From assembly GCA_951802425.1 (NCBI GenBank), contig OX637795.1, positions 2,143,501 to 2,207,500 of the forward strand: a stretch of 64,000 nucleotides of DNA, read 5' to 3'. Positions 10,229 through 20,710 of this stretch are shown piece after piece; the first letter of the stretch is position 1, and each line of letters opens with the position of its first letter. The translations under genes were made by a program, and so were the position numbers. The stretch comes from Clavaria fumosa. Its lineage: Eukaryota; Basidiomycota; Agaricomycetes; Agaricales; Clavariaceae. The notes below the pieces were generated by a model. It saw nothing but the letters and a program-made list of their open reading frames with translations. It had not been told where the DNA came from and made no database searches.

Positions 10229-11595
10229 ATTGCGCTTTTGAAGCAATCTCGAACTCCTGTATTGCTTCTTGGGCTTCTTTGAGATTTTTTGCAGGCTCCC
10301 AAGTGTCATCCTCTGGGGGGTAGCTGGTCCATCTCACTAGGTACTGGACTTGTTGACCACATTTACACTTTCCTCAGACGAATTCTACCTCGTACTGGGG
10401 CTCACCATTGATCTCTAGACTCTCAGGACGCAAAGGATGGTCAGGGCCTGGAGTGGCCAGAGTGAGGAGGGATTCGTGGAATACTGGGTGGATTTGCCAG
10501 TGTCATGGTAGTTCAAGCTCGTAGGCGGCGGCGCCTCGTTTCCCGACAACCTTGAAGGGACCAACTTGCCTTGGCATCAGCTTCTTTTGTAAGTCTTCCA
10601 AGACCAGGTTACGGCTCTCCAGCCAGACCAAGGTACCTTCTTTCCATTCCATAGTATACCCTCCTCGCTTCTCCATAGTCCTGTTGGATAGTTCCACTAG
10701 TTTCTTCATCTTCTCTCACATCTCGTAGGCCTTCTTCAGGAAATCGTTGGCAGCGGGATTGTTTGATTTGTCGAGGCGTAGGTCTGGGAGGGCGATGGGA
10801 TGGCGGGCATAGTCGAGGAGAAAGGGGGTCATGTTGGAAGATCCATAGGCACGGTTATTGAGGGCGAATTCCATGATAGGGAGCCCGGATGCCCAGTCTT
10901 CAGGCATTTCACTACAGACGTGCTTTAGTAGTGTAAATACCTCCTGATTGGCTCTCTCTGTAAGTCCGTCAGTCTGGGGGTGCTGGGATTGGTCTTGACC
11001 CCTAGCTGTCCATAGACGTTCTTCAGGAATTTCGCTATGAAGTTCGAGCCCTGGTCGCTTGTGACCTTGGAGGGCAATCCATGGCTGGCATAAATTTGCC
11101 ATAGGAATATTCGGGCCACTCCTTCGCTAGTCAGATTCATACTAATTGGTTCCAGTAGGGAGGACCTTGTCGCACGATCTTGGATAACCAACACACCATC
11201 ATATCCTTCTGAGGGGTTAAGTGGACCAACAATGTCCCAGCTTACCTCATCCCAGGGCTGGATAGGGGCAGGGAAAGGGTGCAGGGCAGGTTTGTTTCTG
11301 GCGTGGTTGATCTTGTTACGTTGGCAATGCCAACACCGCTGGATCCGAGCATGTATGTCATTGTCGAGACCGGGCCAGTCGAAGTTTCGCTTGACATTTT
11401 CACTTGTTTTTCACATACCCGGGTGTCCAGCAGAGGGCGCATCATGGTGGAGAGCCAGTACATCGTCGACTAGGCTCGGGGGAACCCAAATCTTATTTCG
11501 ATATGTCTTCAGCCCATCAGTTTCTTCTATGATGGTGGGTCTATGGGCAGTCGAAGTCTGGGCTGCCTTGATGCGGTCTAGAAGGCTTGGCTCAG
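10224..11595 (-). pseudogene. G1 integrase with C-terminal chromodomain, broken
   Basis: Pieces in two or more frames give the catalytic core (VTSDQGSNFIAKFL, then HPQTDGLTERANQEV, the D..D..E signature region), the linker (FALNNRAYGSSNMTPF), the GPY-like end (KLMPRQVGPFKVVGKRG) and a chromodomain (VQYLVRWTSYPPEDDTWEP). Chromodomains steer such integrases to marked chromatin. At least two frameshifts near 10710 and 11000 inactivate it. Confidence 0.78.
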
Positions 11596-13602
11596 CTACA
11601 GAATTGAAGAGGACGTCGGGGAGCAGTGGGGCAATGGAGGGGTCGTCCCGTCATCGTGGTCAGGACGCTGGGACAGGGCGTTGGCAGCGGTGTTGGTTTT
11701 TCTGGGTCGATGTTTGATTGAGAAGTTGTAGAGGGCGAGGAGGGCTCTCCATCGGTTCTGTCGTCCATTGAGAGGGTTGGGTTTCCGGAAATATGCAAGA
11801 TTGGTGTGGTCGGTCCAAATTTCGAATGGCTCCTTGGTGGCGATGAGATATTGCAGCCAGGTTTCGAGAGCTCGGATGATGGCGAGGAGCTCCTTGTCAT
11901 AGGTGTCATAGTTTTTCTCTGCGTCTTTGAGGGCCTTTGAAAAACAATCGATTATCGCCCAGTTTCCATCCTCCTGTTGCTGATAGAGAATTCTGCCTAT
12001 CGCAATGTTGGACATGTCCGTTTTGATCTTCCAGTTCCTGTTGTCTTTTGGTACCATGGTCCGTTGTCCATCGAGCAAGGCCTGGATAAGGCGACTAAAG
12101 GCCTCCTGCTCCTCACAGTTCCACTGCCATTCTTTGTTATCAGTAAGCTGGTGGAGCAGGATGGCGATGGTGGCAAAGTCCGGGATATGTCTCCTGAAAT
12201 AGTTAAGGAATCCAAGAAACCTTTGGACATCCTTCTTACACTTTGGGACCAGCCATTCTCTGATTCCAGTGCATAGCCTTTCTGACTTCTCTATGTGCCC
12301 TTTGCGAATGTAATGCCCCAGGAATTCTACTTCCCTCTTCTGGAATTTACATTTCTCCAGCCTCAAGCAGAGCGAGTTTTCAGCGAGTTTACAGAGTACG
12401 GATCGCGTGACTCGTTGGTGGGTCTCTAGGTCCGGTGTGTAGATGAGGATGTCATCGATGTAGACATGGACATGTCCAGTGGCAATCTCGTCTCGAAGGA
12501 TGGCATTCATGAAATGCTGGAATGATGCAGGGGTGTTGGTGAGTCCAAATCCCATTACTGTGTATTCGAATTGTCCTTCCGGACAGATGAAAGCTGTTTT
12601 CCATTTGTCACCTTTGCAGATGCGGATGTTATTGAAGCCTCGAATGACGTCCATTGCAGTATAGAAGACCTTCCCCTTGAGGGCATCCAGGATATCTCGG
12701 ATCAGCGGGAGTGGGTGTGTGTCCTTCTTCGTTACAGCATTGAGCTCGCGATAATCAATGATGGGATGTAGTTTCTTTCCTTCTTGTTTGAAGAACAAGG
12801 GCGCGGCCCAAGGAGAATTCGAGGGTTGGATCCGTCCACTCTCTAGATTCTCCTCGATCCATGTCTTGAGTTCCAGATAGTATGCTCTTGGTACTGAATA
12901 GATCTTTGATCGCTTCGGCATGGCGTCCTTCTGGATCTCGATAGCATGGTCAATGGCTCCTCGTGAGGGTGGTAGTTTCGAGAATGCTGAGATGGAGAAT
13001 ACACTCGGGAATTCCTCGTGGTACAGGGGGATGGGCGCTTTGGTAAAGTTTCCTTGTGCCAGCGCTGCTCCTATCAGGACAGGGGTGGTTTTCTTTGGCA
13101 GAGGGAAGACGATTGTCCGTTTGACCCAGTCGATCTTGGGATTGTTTCTTCGAAGCCAGTCGTCTCCCAAATAGAGATGTGGAGGGTGGAACTGACCGAC
13201 CAGTAGGGTAATGTTTTGGCGGAAGCTCTGTCCGATGCTGATAGTCAGGTTCACCATCTGTGTGACCATTCCTATGGCATTGGAAGATCCATCAGCGTTA
13301 ATCGAATATAAGGGCTGGGGGAGGTTGCTTAGTTTCAGCCCCAGGCTTTGGGCATATTTCTTGTCAATGGCGGAGGCCGAGCAACCAGAATCCATGAGAG
13401 CGTATCCAAGTTTATGTCTCCCATTGCTGGGGTTTTCCATGACCACTGGTATTTCCATACAAGGCTTCTCAGGGTTAGCCTTGACTTTCTCTTTCCTCAG
13501 GTTCAGTCTAGAGGACGGGGAAGGGGTCACCAAGACCTGTTTATTCTGGGCAGGGGCACAAGGAGGTACATAACTTTTTACCAGCAAAGATGCTGAACTC
13601 AA
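11596..13602 (-). CDS. G1 protease-reverse transcriptase-RNase H polyprotein
   Basis: One open frame of about 668 codons. An aspartic protease comes near residues 65-170 (ALMDSGCSASAID; later YLGDDWLRRNNPKIDW). RT follows at about 240-440 (HPIIDYRELNAVTKKD, TAMDVIRGFNNIRI, GLTNTPASFQHFMN, the catalytic YIDDILIY). RNase H follows at about 520-640 (KIKTDMSNIAIG, YDKELLAIIRALETW, EIWTDHTNLAYFRKP). All catalytic Asp residues of RT are present. Family: Ty3/gypsy (Metaviridae). Downstream integrase is broken and the gag upstream has stops, so the copy is dead although this segment is open. The true start is uncertain because the protein is normally made as part of Gag-Pol. Confidence 0.88.
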   Translation of the reverse strand: MSSASLLVKSYVPPCAPAQNKQVLVTPSPSSRLNLRKEKVKANPEKPCMEIPVVMENPSNGRHKLGYALMDSGCSASAIDKKYAQSLGLKLSNLPQPLYSINADGSSNAIGMVTQMVNLTISIGQSFRQNITLLVGQFHPPHLYLGDDWLRRNNPKIDWVKRTIVFPLPKKTTPVLIGAALAQGNFTKAPIPLYHEEFPSVFSISAFSKLPPSRGAIDHAIEIQKDAMPKRSKIYSVPRAYYLELKTWIEENLESGRIQPSNSPWAAPLFFKQEGKKLHPIIDYRELNAVTKKDTHPLPLIRDILDALKGKVFYTAMDVIRGFNNIRICKGDKWKTAFICPEGQFEYTVMGFGLTNTPASFQHFMNAILRDEIATGHVHVYIDDILIYTPDLETHQRVTRSVLCKLAENSLCLRLEKCKFQKREVEFLGHYIRKGHIEKSERLCTGIREWLVPKCKKDVQRFLGFLNYFRRHIPDFATIAILLHQLTDNKEWQWNCEEQEAFSRLIQALLDGQRTMVPKDNRNWKIKTDMSNIAIGRILYQQQEDGNWAIIDCFSKALKDAEKNYDTYDKELLAIIRALETWLQYLIATKEPFEIWTDHTNLAYFRKPNPLNGRQNRWRALLALYNFSIKHRPRKTNTAANALSQRPDHDDGTTPPLPHCSPTSSSIL

Positions 13603-13619
13603 TCTTCGCTGTCAGCAAA

Positions 13620-14513
13620 ATAGGGAATTTCTTTGTCTTTAACTGCAACTAAATCCCTCAACCTCACGATCTCGGCTTGCACCTGCTCCAGCTCATCACT
13701 CGGGGTTGTCGCAGGTGTCGTGTGTGCCGGGGTAATTGGGGCAGGGAGGGTCAAGATTCCTCAGACCTGCTGGGTGCGGCGCATAGGTGGGAGCGGACAA
13801 TTCTTCGAGATGTGACCAAGACCGCGACAGTTGTAGCATTGGACTTTGGCAGGTCTCGGGTGGGAGTGATCGATGATCATAGCATCCGGGTTCTTGATCG
13901 GTGTAGTGGCGGGTGGGGCACGGGGTGGCACCATGTTCATACGGGGAGGGGGAAGGGGAGCACAGGCTTTTCGGAGCAACTTGAATTCCTGCCAAAGGTC
14001 ATCCATTCGGATTGCCTTGCTTCTCCATCCGAGGTAGGTTTCAGGGAGGGCATCGGAATTATAGATCTTCTTGACGAGTGGCTGGTTTAGCCCGTTCTTG
14101 AGGTATTCGATCAGCACTGATTCATGGTGAGCGATGCTGAGGTGGGCCTGTCGGTAGAGCCAGTCGAACTCGGTGAAGAATTCGCAGGCGGTTTTCCCAC
14201 TTTGTCGTAGCTTCTGGAGGTTGGCGAGGGCTCATGTTTCGTTGGCTGTATCGAGGAATCTGTTGTCTAGGTCATTCACAAAATTAGCCCAGCTACCTGT
14301 GGTCTCTCTTTTGATGATTCGATCAACTCGGGCATTGGCCCATTCCTCTGCATAGTTCAAGCACATCTTGTTGAGGACGAAGTAGATCTTCTTGGTGTCA
14401 GTTTCATATCTCTTGGATTCAGAGGCGAAGAGAAGGGTAAATTGTCACTTGAAGGTCCAATACCCAGTCTTATCTCCATTATAGTCCTTGACCATAATCC
14501 CACTACTCGACAT
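13620..14513 (-). pseudogene. G1 Gag with zinc knuckle, TGA-interrupted
   Basis: The ATG at 14511-14513 overlaps the last codons of the upstream ORF0 (GATGTCGAGTAG). The frame keeps capsid-like sequence (FVLNKMCLNYAEEWANARV, FFTEFDWLYRQAHLS, VKKIYNSDALPETYLGW) and the CCHC knuckle CYNCRGLGHISKNC. Three TGA stops, at 14445-14447, near 14231 and at 13761-13763, each sit where Arg is expected. Otherwise one frame holds over about 890 bp, so the gene died by base substitutions rather than indels. Confidence 0.75.
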
Positions 14514-15400
14514 CGGAGTCGAGGTTGTATGGTTGGATTGATGAGACGTCTGAGGGGCCGGGGGATGAGACATCGTCAGGGTTAGTGAATGGGCTGAGAG
14601 GCTTGGGCTGTGGTATGTGGATGGCAGCTCAGTATCGGGCAGCGAGTTCCCTAGCTGCCAAGAGGTCGGGGATGTTGGTTGGGGTAATAGAGGTGATGGA
14701 AACATCAGGGGGGATCTGGGAGTGTCATACAGGAATGGTGGGATAGGGGACAGAGGCACGAGGCTTCCAGTCCACAATGGTTCAGGTCGCGGTGTCGACA
14801 AGGTACTCGGTATGGTAGCCGGAGATTGAGATAAAGCGCTCCAGGGGGTGCGTCTGTGTACACTTGTTGGTGAAAGTTCGGGGGGAGGGTATGGGCGAGG
14901 GGGATCGTGAAGGTGGGGCGGTTTCGGTGGAAGTGGGGGTTGGGATATTGTCGATTTCTTCGATGTTGAGGCCCTCTAAGACCTCAGCGATGTCTTCTTG
15001 TTGTTGTGTAATCCAAAGCTCGGTTAGATGTTCTTGCAAGGTCTCTACGAATTCAACCTGACTGTAGGTTTTGAATAAATGTTGTACACAGAGGGTTCAG
15101 GAGGTTAGTAATCCTGTCGGGATGAATTGCCTCTCAACGGAACGGTAGACGACACTCTTCAGGTATTTCTGATACTCAGGAGTGTGGGGGCGTGTGACTG
15201 CAGTCAGGGTTCGTCGATCGATGTGACGGAGGCAGTTTCATCGCCAAGTCTCACGGATTTCGATTAGTCCGGGGGGCAGTGGTAGGTGTAAGGCGTATTG
15301 CCACATTCAGTATGCTTGATCAGCAGGGTCGTTCGTTCAAGTCGCGAGGACAGTAGGAGAATCCAGGGTGAAGAGAGGGGACCAGGTCCAGTGAGGAGGT
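14503..15400 (-). pseudogene. G1 ORF0: accessory frame upstream of gag
   Basis: A long frame precedes gag and ends at TAG 14503-14505, overlapping the gag ATG. Reading TGA as mutated Arg, it runs for about 300 codons: PTVLAT, QAYRMWQYALHLPLPPG, YLKSVVYRSVERQFIPTG, VQHLFKTYSQVEFVETLQ, LTELWITQQQEDIAEVLEG, then a Ser/Pro-rich acidic stretch with NKCTQTHPLERF. About six TGA codons interrupt it, all in Arg context. It is not Gag, and I do not recognise the family. G2 has a frame at the same place with a similar TQT word. It could be an N-terminal extension of Gag in life, but the stop and ATG overlap argue for a separate protein. Confidence 0.55.
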
Positions 15401-15409
15401 GGTTGTGGG

Positions 15410-15422
15410 CAGACTTAATACT
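15410..15422 (-). other. G1 self-priming primer-binding site
   Basis: Minus strand AGTATTAAGTCTG, one base inside the 5' LTR. It is the exact 13-nt complement of LTR bases 15497-15509, which start 34 nt downstream of the TATA box at 15536-15543. Fits Tf1-type self-priming. Confidence 0.78.
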
Positions 15423-15423
15423 A

Positions 15424-15989
15424 TGTTATGGCTCACGTAGCTGGAAGTCCTGGGCAGGCTAGCTGGGCAGGAGGACGAGTAAAGCAATAGTTCGAGAGTA
15501 TTAAGTCTGGGGAATACATACAGCCTATCTACCTGTATTTATACTAGAGTCTGGTGATATGGTAATGACTTAGTACAAGGAAACCAGATGAGAGACTCAA
15601 CAAGGGCGTCTGTAGGGAGGGAATGCAGGTATCCAGGAGACTGTCATGTGGACACGACAATGGCGATGGGAACCGACAGTTGGTGGACAGAAGACACAAC
15701 AAGGGAACAAGGGGATAAGGTCGGTGGGGGAATGTGATAGTGGTAGCAGGGGGAAGAACAAGAAGGGTGCCGGATATGGTCTAATTCCGTGGGTGCCAGG
15801 GTGACAGCTGTCAGGGTTCGACAGGATGATGGCATCCCGCGCTGGTGTTCCATCACGAAAACGGGCCATTTCCTCGGTAGTGGTCACGTGGATGGGCACT
15901 TTACAGTCACGTGGCTTCGGACTCAGTCGATCACGTGTCCGGGGTCATGGACAGGCCACGTGGTGATCACATGATCACATACTGTAACA
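15424..15989 (-). repeat. G1 5' LTR
   Basis: 566-bp copy of 9636-10212; ends TGTTATGG and CTGTAACA. Holds the promoter that would drive the element. Confidence 0.87.
15497..15543 (-). promoter_or_regulatory. G1 LTR promoter: TATAAATA and predicted start
   Basis: On the minus strand TATAAATA (15543-15536) is followed 34 nt on by CAGACTTAATACT (15509-15497), the predicted 5' end of the transcript and partner of the primer site. R plus U5 would be only 86 bp. Confidence 0.65.
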
Positions 15990-16828
15990 CCAAGCTTCAA
16001 GACGCCCAGCTAAATTATGATGTCTATGACTTGGAGCTCCTCATGGTGGTACGTGCACTCAAGGAGTGGCAACACTACCTCCTCGGGCAGGACTTTGAGG
16101 TCCATATGGACCACAAGAACCTTTCGTACTTCTGGAAGCCAAATTCGCTCAATGGACGCCAGAACTGCTGGAGGCAATTCCTGTTGCTCTTCCGCTTCAA
16201 AATTGTTCCCCGATCCAGAAGATCGAACGCCGCTGCCAATGCTCTATCCTGCCACCCTGACTACGATGATCAACCTCCCTGCCCTGCCCAAGTCCTGTTG
16301 CTGGACCACTTCTTCCGGGTCAATGAGACCCTGTCCCTAATGGAGAAGCTAAGGATTGAGCAGGCCCTGGAGACTCCTCCAGAAGGGGCAGAGAAGGATA
16401 AAGAAGGGTATCTCCAGGTACAGGAGAGGCTCTGGGTCCCAATGACACTTGTGAAGGACATCCTCGATCTCCACCACTCAGCTTGGACCACCGTGCACCC
16501 AGGAATTTCCAAGACCCAGGTCGCAGTTGCAAAATATTGGTATTTGCCCACACTTAAGAAGGACACCCGCACCTATGTCATCACCTGCGACATCTGCCTG
16601 AGGATCAAACCTCGATGCGGCCGGAAGCCGGCTCCCCTCCACCCTCTCCCTATCCCCTTGCGGCCCTGGCAAGTCATCAGTTGGGACCTAATCAGCCCTG
16701 TCTCGGAGTCTGTGGGCTACAACATGATCCTGGTAATCAAGGACTATTTAACAAAGATGATCATCCTTGCCCCAACTGTTCAGGAACTCATGTCAGAAGG
16801 AGCAGCCTCGATTCTCCTGGAGAAGATA
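15990..16828 (+). pseudogene. H1 RNase H and integrase N-terminal part
   Basis: H1 resumes after G1. RNase H blocks: KLQDAQLNYDVYDLELLMVV, HLLGQ-like YLLGQDFEVHMDHKNLSYF, NAAANALSCHPDYDD. Integrase HHCC zinc domain: LHHSAWTTVHPGISKTQ and ITCDICLRIKPRCG, then WDLISPVSESVGYNMILVI, the first catalytic Asp region. The frame is open for the whole piece, then cut by the Tc1 element after SILLEKI. Compared with other gypsy elements, the segment between the RT thumb (9635) and this point is missing. Confidence 0.82.
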
Positions 16829-17384
16829 CAGTGACTCACAAAACTGTTTGAATGTTTTGCACTTTTGAAATGATTCACTTATAACACTCCAAGTAAAATG
16901 GCTAAATTTCTGAGGATATTTGTGAGGATATCCATGCCTCTTGGCTACAACTTTGCTCTACATTATAAAGTACCATTTTCATTTTTGGTAATGTTATGAC
17001 ATCATTTTCTTTGTCATGTCATTCGAACAGTTTTGTTGCTGACAATTTTATCAGTCAAATGTGTAAGTATTAGTGTTCAATATAGCCTCTTTTTGCCTTC
17101 AGCACATCCCCAATCCCTCTAGGCATGCTTTCAATTAATCCCTGACAAAAATAGAAGCAAGTATCTTATTCCACTCCTCTTCCACCCTTCCCACAACTGT
17201 AACACTCCACCTGGTGCCTTTTCATACTCTCCAAGCCTCCTGCTAAGATGAATCCACAGATGATCAATGGGATTGAGGTCTGGAGATTGAGTAGGCCATA
17301 TGAGGGTCATAAAATCAGGGTCTTTTAGCCAATTTTTGGCCTGGTGGCTATGGTGCTTGAGTTCCCCATCATGTTGCAATATGA
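16829..17384. repeat. Left arm of the fold-back element
   Basis: Inverted copy of 17875-18427. The match includes the terminal repeat, flanking non-coding bases and the last part of the transposase gene up to the QHDGELKHHS region. Confidence 0.85.
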
Positions 17385-17873
17385 TGTCTTCAGGGATCTT
17401 GTCGTAGTATTGGAGGCTGGCCTGAAGTTTGGCAGTGTAAAGGTGCTTATCCATCCTCTCATCAATCTTGCAGGCATATCCTACCCCCTCCAACATCATA
17501 CATCCCCATACTATCACAGAACCACCTCCAAATGTTCTTGTTCCCTCCACTAACCTGTCACCACCCTATTTTTACCCTGCTTCTGCCTCACCCATTTCTT
17601 CCCATTAGATCCCAGCCTATTGATCTTAGTCTCATCTGACCAGACAACCCTCTTCCAGTCCTCTATAGTCCAATCTTTATGAGCTATGGCAAAGTCCATC
17701 CCCTCCTTCTTATGTCTACTACTAAGTGAGAGCAATTTCTTTTCAGTTACAGCCTTTAGACCTACAGTCCTTAGACACCTTCTAACAGTGTGTGCAGAAA
17801 TAGGTTGGTTAGTAATACTAATTAGGGTCCTGGCAATCTGCACAGTATTTTCTGCCTTGCCAGAACTGATCAA
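17131..17873 (-). pseudogene. Tc1-like DDE transposase, N-terminus missing, frameshifted
   Basis: Two frames joined by a one-base shift near 17550. First part: a second helix-turn-helix-like stretch (ISAHTVRRCLRTVGLKAV), then the first catalytic Asp in VVWSDETKINRLGSNG. Second part: TFGGGSVIVWGCMM, LQHDGELKHHSHQAKNWL (second Asp) and SPDLNPIDHLW (third acidic residue; Asp here, Glu in most Tc1 relatives). The paired-type DNA-binding domain expected before this (about 60-70 residues) is absent. Family: Tc1/mariner cut-and-paste transposase. Confidence 0.82.
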
Positions 17874-17874
17874 G

Positions 17875-18427
17875 CATATTGCAACATGATGGGGAACTCA
17901 AGCACCATAGCCACCAGGCCAAAAATTGGCTAAAAGACCCTGATTTTAAGGCCCTCATATGGCCTACTCAATCTCCAGACCTCAACCCCATTGATCATCT
18001 GTGGATTCATCTTGGCAGGAGGCTTGGAAAGTATGAAAAGGCACCAGGTGGAGTGTTACAGTTGTGGGAAGGGTGGAAGAGGGGTGGAATAAGATACTTG
18101 CTTCTATTTTGTCAGGGATTGATTAAAAGCATGCCTAGAGGGATTGGGGATGTGCTGAAGGCAAAAGAGGCCATATTGAACACTAATACTTACACATTTG
18201 ACTGATAAAATTGTCAGCAACAAAACTGTTCGAATGACATGACAAAGAAAATGATGTCATAACATTACCAAAAATGGAAATGGTACTTTATAATGTAGAG
18301 CAAAGTTGTAGCCAAGAGGCATGGATATCCTCACAAATATCCTCAGAAATTTAGCCATTTTACTTGGAGTGTTATAAGTGAATCATTTCAAAAGTGCAAA
18401 ACATTCAAACAGTTTTGTGAGTCACTG
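17875..18427. repeat. Right arm of the fold-back element with duplicated transposase end
   Basis: Plus-strand copy of the transposase C-terminus (QHDGELKHHSHQAKNWL, SPDLNPIDHLW, ending at a stop near 18205) followed by the same non-coding tail and terminus as the left arm. A DNA duplication-inversion made the element palindromic. Confidence 0.85.
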
Positions 18428-18429
18428 TA

Positions 18430-19308
18430 TATGCCTACTATGGGCTTCCGGAGAAGGTAGTGTCTGACTGAGGGGGACAGTTTGTTTCCAAGTTTATGCG
18501 TGAGGTCTATGACAAACTAGGCATCAAGTCTGCCACTTCCACTGCCTACCACCTGCAAACGGACAGACAAGTGGAAAGGGCCAACCAGGAGGTTGAGGTA
18601 GTACTCTGAGCACTGACTAAAGAAGACCAAGCTGATTGGGCCGCCGTTCTCCCCCTAGCCCAGTTCGCCCTCAACTCGCAACCCATTCATGACTCGGACA
18701 TCACTCCCTTCTTGGCCCTCCATGGTTTCAATCCCACCCCAATCCCTGATTTCCCTGCCAGCTTCGACATACCTGCCACCAATGAGTTCCTTGCCCGGAT
18801 TTCCACTGCCTGTGACTGCCTCTGGGATGTCCTGCAGAAAGGACAAACAACTGACTCCGTGACTTATGACAACCACTCACGGGAACCAGAGGTCTACAAA
18901 AAAGGTGACCTGGTATATTTGGACTTGTGAAATCTCCCCCTCCACCTCCCTTCCAAGAAGCTCAGCCCCAAGTTCGTCGGACCTTTCCCCATGGAAGAAA
19001 AGGTAGGAACATCAGCCTATTGCCTTACCCTTCCCCCAAGCTGGTGAATCCACCTGGTCTTCAACGTGACATTACTCAAACCCTTCTGGGGAGACCCGTC
19101 TTCTGTCCAACCACCACCCAAACTTGTAGAAGGAGGGGAGCAGTATGATGTTGAGCAAGTCCTTGCCAAGAGGAAAAGGAGAGGGAAGGTTCAGTACTTG
19201 GTAAGCTGGGTTGGTTATCCACCCAAGGAGAATACATGGGAGCCCCTGGAGAACCTCGCAGACATGAAGGAGGCCATCATGGAGTTTGTTCAGGAGAACA
19301 AATTTTAG
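18430..19308 (+). pseudogene. H1 integrase core and C-terminal chromodomain
   Basis: Integrase continues: YYGLPEKVVSD, TGA, GGQFVSKFMREVYDKLGI, RANQEVEVV, the linker, KKGDLVYLDL, then the chromodomain VQYLVSWVGYPPKENTWEP and a stop at 19306-19308. Premature TGA codons at 18469, 18607, 18928 and 19046 each stand where Arg is expected. A one-base shift lies at about 19021. Terminal part of Pol of an old chromovirus copy. Confidence 0.82.
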
Positions 19309-19319
19309 GAAGGGGAATA
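19307..19319 (+). other. H1 polypurine tract
   Basis: AGGAAGGGGAATA directly before the LTR start; overlaps the integrase stop. Confidence 0.65.
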
Positions 19320-19902
19320 TGTTGTGGTGACATCACGTGACCCGCAAAGGCCGCGGACATGTGACCTGTCACATGATCAGTAAGTCACAAGACTCACATG
19401 ACTACCACCAACAGTACAGCCCAAGTGTGTGATGGCACATCAAGCAGGATGCCATCACCCTGTCAACAGTCTGACACTTGACATCACCCATCAAGCGACT
19501 ATCCCTAACATGACCTTGTTCTCTCCCATGCCCCACCTCTACTGTTATCCCATCCCCTTGGCACTCCTATCTCCCTCCCACATCAGCTTCTTGTCCCCTT
19601 AGTGCCCTTGTACTGCTATCCTGTTCCCTCATTGACTGATGCTTCTCTTCCTGGCACCATTGCAACCCTGTAACTGTCTCTCAGATACTTTCATTCCCTC
19701 CTGACTGTCATTCCTGCTGGACTTTGTCCCATTGATACTTTGTATTTGTGTCGTCTCTATGGAATCAGACTCAGTATATATACCAGTAGATACGAGGCCT
19801 GTATTCCTTAGGCTTTGATATTCTCAGAAATCGCCTCTTTCTACCTCGCACTTGTACCAATGTGTCCACTAAACACATGACCTTCATGACCTTGTCACAA
19901 CC
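19320..19902 (+). repeat. H1 3' LTR
   Basis: Starts TGTTGTGG after a purine tract; the end is placed at GTCACAAC by its inverted match to the start. A TATATATA lies at 19775-19782. The partner LTR is outside the window, so the right end is approximate and no target duplication can be tested. Confidence 0.6.
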
Positions 19903-20340
19903 TCACTGCAACCTTTGGACCCTCGATTTAGGATCGACTGCAACACTTACACCCAAGCTAACCCACAAAATTTTCAACCTTTGTTTAACCCCAGACAGGT
20001 CCTCATGGCAGTCATGATGGACTTGGCGGCAACACACCACTGAATCTGGAGTGCACTTGCCCATGACCCTTATGCCCAAGAACACCTTCGATGACTCAAA
20101 AATAATGCAGGAGTTAATTCTGATGATGAGCCCTTCTCACTCTTGGATGACAAACCCCTACTCCAGAACAAGCAGATTTATGTCCCCAACCACAACAACC
20201 TCTGACTTGAGATCTTATGCACCTACCATGACCATAAGCTCATTGGACACCCCGGGATCTGCAAAATGATTCAGCAGATCCACCAGAGCTACTTCTGGCC
20301 CAAAATTCAATGATTCATTATGACCTACATCTGCTCATGT
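19903..20340 (+). pseudogene. H0: scrap of an older gypsy pol (integrase zinc domain)
   Basis: Directly after the H1 LTR a decayed frame reads FQPLFNPRQVLMAVMMDLA, LLDDKPLLQNKQIYVPNH and HDHKLIGHPGICKMIQQIHQSYFWPKI, the His-His half of a gypsy integrase HHCC domain. At least three TGA stops stand in Arg context. H1 probably landed in or beside this element. Confidence 0.65.
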
Positions 20341-20710
20341 GTTATGGAACCAGGTTTTGTTATGGATCTGGTACTGGGTGCAGTCAAAAATGAGTCACTG
20401 AGAGTCAGGATGACTCAGACAGGTCCTCAATTCCTTATGCAGTTGGTCTACAGGACTAGTAGATCCTCCAGTTCCATACCTTCCTGCTAACAGTATTGAA
20501 ACCAACACTGCTAGCAAGGCATTGCTTTGGGCAGATATTATTATTAGTTAGTAACCTAAGTCACAACATCCCATGGGCTTAGCCATTGACCCCCATAGTC
20601 TGCCTCAACCTGGTATCACTCCACAGGTTGATACTATGGCTCAATGACTGACCACTCCATAGGTATTGTACACTTAAGCCAAATCAATATAGATAGGTCA
20701 ATAATGGATC

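Larger units (their letters stand above)
9636..15989 (-). mobile_element. Element G1: Ty3/gypsy chromovirus, minus strand
   Basis: LTRs at 9636-10212 and 15424-15989 begin TGTTA and end TAACA. A purine tract adjoins the left LTR and a self-priming site adjoins the right LTR, so the element is read right to left: ORF0, gag, protease-RT-RNase H, integrase with chromodomain. The flanks are CATCC on the left and CCAAG on the right, with no matching duplication. The interrupted H1 frame also lacks tens of codons across the insertion, so a deletion or recombination accompanied or followed insertion. Confidence 0.88.
16829..18427 (-). mobile_element. Fold-back Tc1/mariner element with about 555-bp arms
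   Basis: The element is bounded by TA target duplications (16827-16828 and 18428-18429) and by ends CAGTGACTC...GAGTCACTG. The inverted arms are not the usual short repeats: 16829-17384 is an imperfect inverted copy of 17875-18427. Both arms include the C-terminal part of the transposase. The N-terminal DNA-binding part of the gene is absent, replaced by the inverted copy of the 3' end. It therefore cannot move itself. It interrupts the H1 integrase between the first and second catalytic regions. Confidence 0.88.
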
